Positions 60,941-64,000 of a DNA stretch of 64,000 nt are shown here, piece after piece (position 1 is the first letter of the stretch; each line of letters begins with the position of its first letter). The translations under genes were made by a program, and so were the position numbers. Source of the DNA: Mya arenaria. Its lineage: Eukaryota; Mollusca; Bivalvia; Myida; Myidae. The stretch is taken from the NCBI RefSeq assembly GCF_026914265.1, contig NC_069129.1:16856945-16920944 (forward strand), read 5' to 3'. The notes beneath the pieces are model-generated. The model was given only the letters and a program-made list of their open reading frames with translations. It was not told where the DNA came from and did not search any database.

Positions 60941-63900
60941 CGACCTACTGACCGACATGTGCAAAGCAATATATCCCTCTTCTTCTTCACATGTAGATTG
61001 ATTGTGATTGATACATTCATTCATTCATTCATTCATTGAGTGAGTGAATTTTGGTTTGTTTCAAATACTTTTACACTTTTACGGCTAAAATTCATTATCA
61101 AAATATAGAAATGCAGATTCTTAAAAATATAGTGTGTTATAGCCTTACCCCCATCAGGGCCTCGCAGTGACCTGGATCTATTTATATTATGCTTATAAAT
61201 AGAAGGTCACACTTTATGATGTTTTTGAGTCGATTGTTTCCGTATCATTTAATTTGGATTCAAATACTGAGCGGTTCTTGAGTTTGATTAGAAATGAAAA
61301 CAAACTATGACGGAATAGCAATCTATTTTTAGATAAAATATCATTTTTTAAGCGATCGGGATTTACATACTCCATTTCACCGAGTGAATGGTGATTCACT
61401 GTGCATGAAATGAACGTTTTGCGTTCATGAATCAAAATATTTTGTGAATGTGTACTTCAGCAGAGGCTGAGGTTTGAACTAAATATTATTCATGCCAAGT
61501 TTGAAGTTACTAGAACCAAAACTCGCAAAGATATTGTTAAAAAACTGTAAAAATGTTCGGATTTACAAACTCAACCAGTATATCTTAAAAATATTACAAT
61601 ATACCTTCAAAAATTTATACAAATATCTTGAAAATATTACTACTTACCTTCAAATGTATCCCGGAGCAACCGGTTTTCGACCACCTAAGGATTATTTACA
61701 TTTCAATCATAAATAAGTGATTATAAAAGATAAATGTTTGTGTGTACCATTTAAAGCAATCATTCATCTTTGTAAAAACAAAAAAAATAAAATCTGTTTC
61801 AATCATCTGTTGTTTATAATTTGCATCCAAAATGGTGGCTGTCACATGTTTTATTTGACCTAAATACAACCTGTTTTCGACCATGACCTTTAACTATACT
61901 TCAGAACAAAAGTTTGTGCACAATAGTTTTCATGTTATTTGTATTATTTGTTTTAACTGTTTAAAGTACTATATTTTTTTTTAAATAATTAAACGTTTAC
62001 ATATTTGCCAGTCACTTTATAGTTACTTATCTCCACAAGAGGGGCAAAGGAATGCATCATCCCATTTAATGGCTTTAACATGTGTACAAAATGATAAATT
62101 CACCCATCATGAACCCTGGTATCACTGGCCCAACTCTGAATGAGCCTCATATGACCTGCATAGGCTGCAATATGTTTAATTTTATGAATACTGAGAGCCC
62201 AAATTTAATTTAATATAGTTACCTGTAGCTAAATTTCATACATTTTAAAATAAGCAATACCTGGTATACCATATTTTGATGCGCTTTTAATGTTGTGCAC
62301 TATACTTAGAACACTATATAAATATGGAACACCTGTGATAAAAAGCCTTTTTCCGATTCAAATCAGTTTATTTACAATTTAATCAATAAAGACGCTAGCC
62401 TTAGATACAAGTTCAAAAGAACATGATACTCTGGTAAGTATTTCAAATGCTGCTTTCATTCAAAGTTTTTATGTTCAAGTGTCAATACATGGCACGCGGG
62501 GGGAATAAAGTTCATGGTTGCCACAATCACAGCATACTGGTATAGTCTGCACTTTTTTAATTAAATCGTCAAATTTAACTTACAAAAATGACAAAAAACA
62601 ACCTGGATTTAAAATAAATTATTAATTTACTAAAACAAATCATGTAGCAATAATTTTAAAAGGATACATAAAAATAACTAACTAACTAAAACTGTTCCAT
62701 ATCTAGGTACTCTGAGAACAAAAATGGCAGTTCTTGACTGTAAGGTTCCTAAAGTACTTTTCATGCAGATTGGTAGTATCTTGAAAAATACCATTTATAT
62801 CAACCAATTGGTCTTGAATTCTTGTATGCTGATGGAAAATTTTGTAGTTGTGGTGCAAGTCTAACTAAAAATATTTTTCCAAAAGGGAAGATATGTATGA
62901 TTTTTTGATGTACAGTCGAACCCCATTGGCTGAAACCCGCTTAGCTCGATTTCCTCGTTGGCTCGAGCTGAAGGTAATGGACTGATTTCCTAACAGTAGG
63001 GCATAGGTTTTAGGCTCAGGTTGAAATGTTAAATCTGGTAAACAAAAACAACATGATTTTAAAAAAGTATTTTACATGTGAAATCATTCTAAATGAAGGG
63101 TTAAATTTGGCATTAATTAAAAATGGCTTATTGGTGTTGTTTCAAGAAAAACTTATGTTTTTTTAACACTAGCATTTCCATTCTTTTTCAAATGAAGTTT
63201 CCTGACAGCTCTACTGGTTGGAGAGCAGTAGCCTGCGGAAAGCAGTAGCCGGCAATCGCTTTTTATTGATGTGTTTTTAAATCTCTTAAATAAGGTGGGA
63301 ATGGTAAAAAAGAACCATATCCAAGCAACACCATTTGCATCGAATCCAACACAAAGCGTACGTTTAAACATTTTATTTACAAAAAGTATTGGAAATGTCA
63401 AAAAGTTTGCCAACTTTCTCGTGGGGGATGCTCACGTGAATGTTACTGCGCATGCGCAATTGAATAAGTTTGCATATCTAATTATAGCACTAGCATTTAC
63501 CGACAGTCAAGTGTTGGTTATAAACGATTATTCGTCGATGAATCACAGCAAAATGAATTTTTAAAAAAAGCCTGTTGAAAGGATATTTTCATATTGCCCG
63601 TCAATTGCTTTCAAACAATATTGAGACATATTCAAATTTTATGTATCCATGGTGTGCAGTGCTCCAGCCAGGATTTGAAAAGGGCAGGGTGGAGTTTTGA
63701 AAAGGGCAAGCTACATGAGTCGTGTAGGGGCGATTGGGGGTGGTCGTGGGAGGGGTCCACCCCTGTCACAAGGTGTTTTTTGTGCGTGTTATTATTTTAT
63801 TTATTTATTTTTTTTTTTTTTTTGGGGGGGGGGGGGGTCTCCCCCTAGAATTTGTTTTGTTTACATACTCAATTTAAATCATTTTCCATGATTTTCAGAC

Positions 63901-64000
63901 TTAGAGCTAAGGGAAGTAACCGATACTTTAAGTTTTAACAGTACTTTCATTTAGTTTTTCTTTGCGTTCAAATCGCTTTATGATGGCGGACGGCCGGGGG
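60941..64000. other. No supported gene; low-complexity and repeat fragments
   Basis: Contains a (CATT)n run at 61013-61037, a tacagtcgaacccc ... tcgagctgaag fragment at 62925-62980 that resembles one end of a pogo/Tigger-type MITE, and a GC-rich repeat with a T16-G14 run at 63660-63840. The largest frames (63271-63564 and 63594-63848) have no motif, and the second is repeat sequence. Confidence 0.5.

Overview
The window is eukaryotic, AT-rich and dominated by transposons and repeats. I read it as genomic DNA of a marine lophotrochozoan, most likely a bivalve mollusc. The reasons are the element mix (DIRS-like, BEL/Pao, LINEs, TTAA-flanked palindromic MITEs), the roughly 145-bp array rich in AGGTCA half-sites, and a HEPN / STAND ATPase / ankyrin gene of a type I know from bivalves. 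Genes have introns, and I see no bacterial features.

Layout. 1-9.5 kb: a 58-bp minisatellite, then minus-strand fragments of a DIRS-like tyrosine-recombinase retroelement (gag-like knuckle near 8.8 kb, RT near 8.0 kb, recombinase N-terminus near 5.7 kb, recombinase catalytic part near 2.0 kb). These are separated by a plus-strand LINE fragment, palindromic repeats and a four-unit 281-306-bp satellite. 9.57-17.19 kb: a region bounded by matching inverted ends (CTGGGGYGCGTTTCAGA) with a second matching motif about 85 bp inside each end. On its minus strand I can assemble a five-exon, 117-residue open gene (15381-17021), an inference from splice signals and phase. 18.4-21.5 kb: a decayed LINE with ORF1, endonuclease and RT. 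22.3-23.2 kb: the 3' part of another RT element.

25959-32165 (minus) holds the one large host-type gene. Its three exons encode about 1,950 residues: a DZIP3-like HEPN domain with an RNKLAH motif, a membrane segment, a TANC-like STAND P-loop ATPase with Walker A and B, and ankyrin repeats. One +1 frame change lies at an A8 run. 32.2-38.4 kb is non-coding apart from two related palindromic MITEs and microsatellites.

38.5-57.5 kb is a nested region. A spliced gene of a DUF7869-like (DDE-type-looking) family runs on the minus strand across the whole interval. It is broken by a 2.6-kb inverted-ended DNA element inside one exon (54.40-56.97 kb) and by an 8.1-kb BEL/Pao LTR element (45707-53793) with a 5-bp target duplication CAGAC. 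A tandem duplication has copied part of the host gene plus the 3' part of the LTR element (38607-44658), so a second partial element sits at 41173-44658. The 2.6-kb element carries a small spliced 73-residue ORF (55777-56192). 58.4-60.95 kb holds an inverted repeat and then the 13-unit array with nuclear-receptor-like half-sites. The last 3 kb has no gene that I can support.
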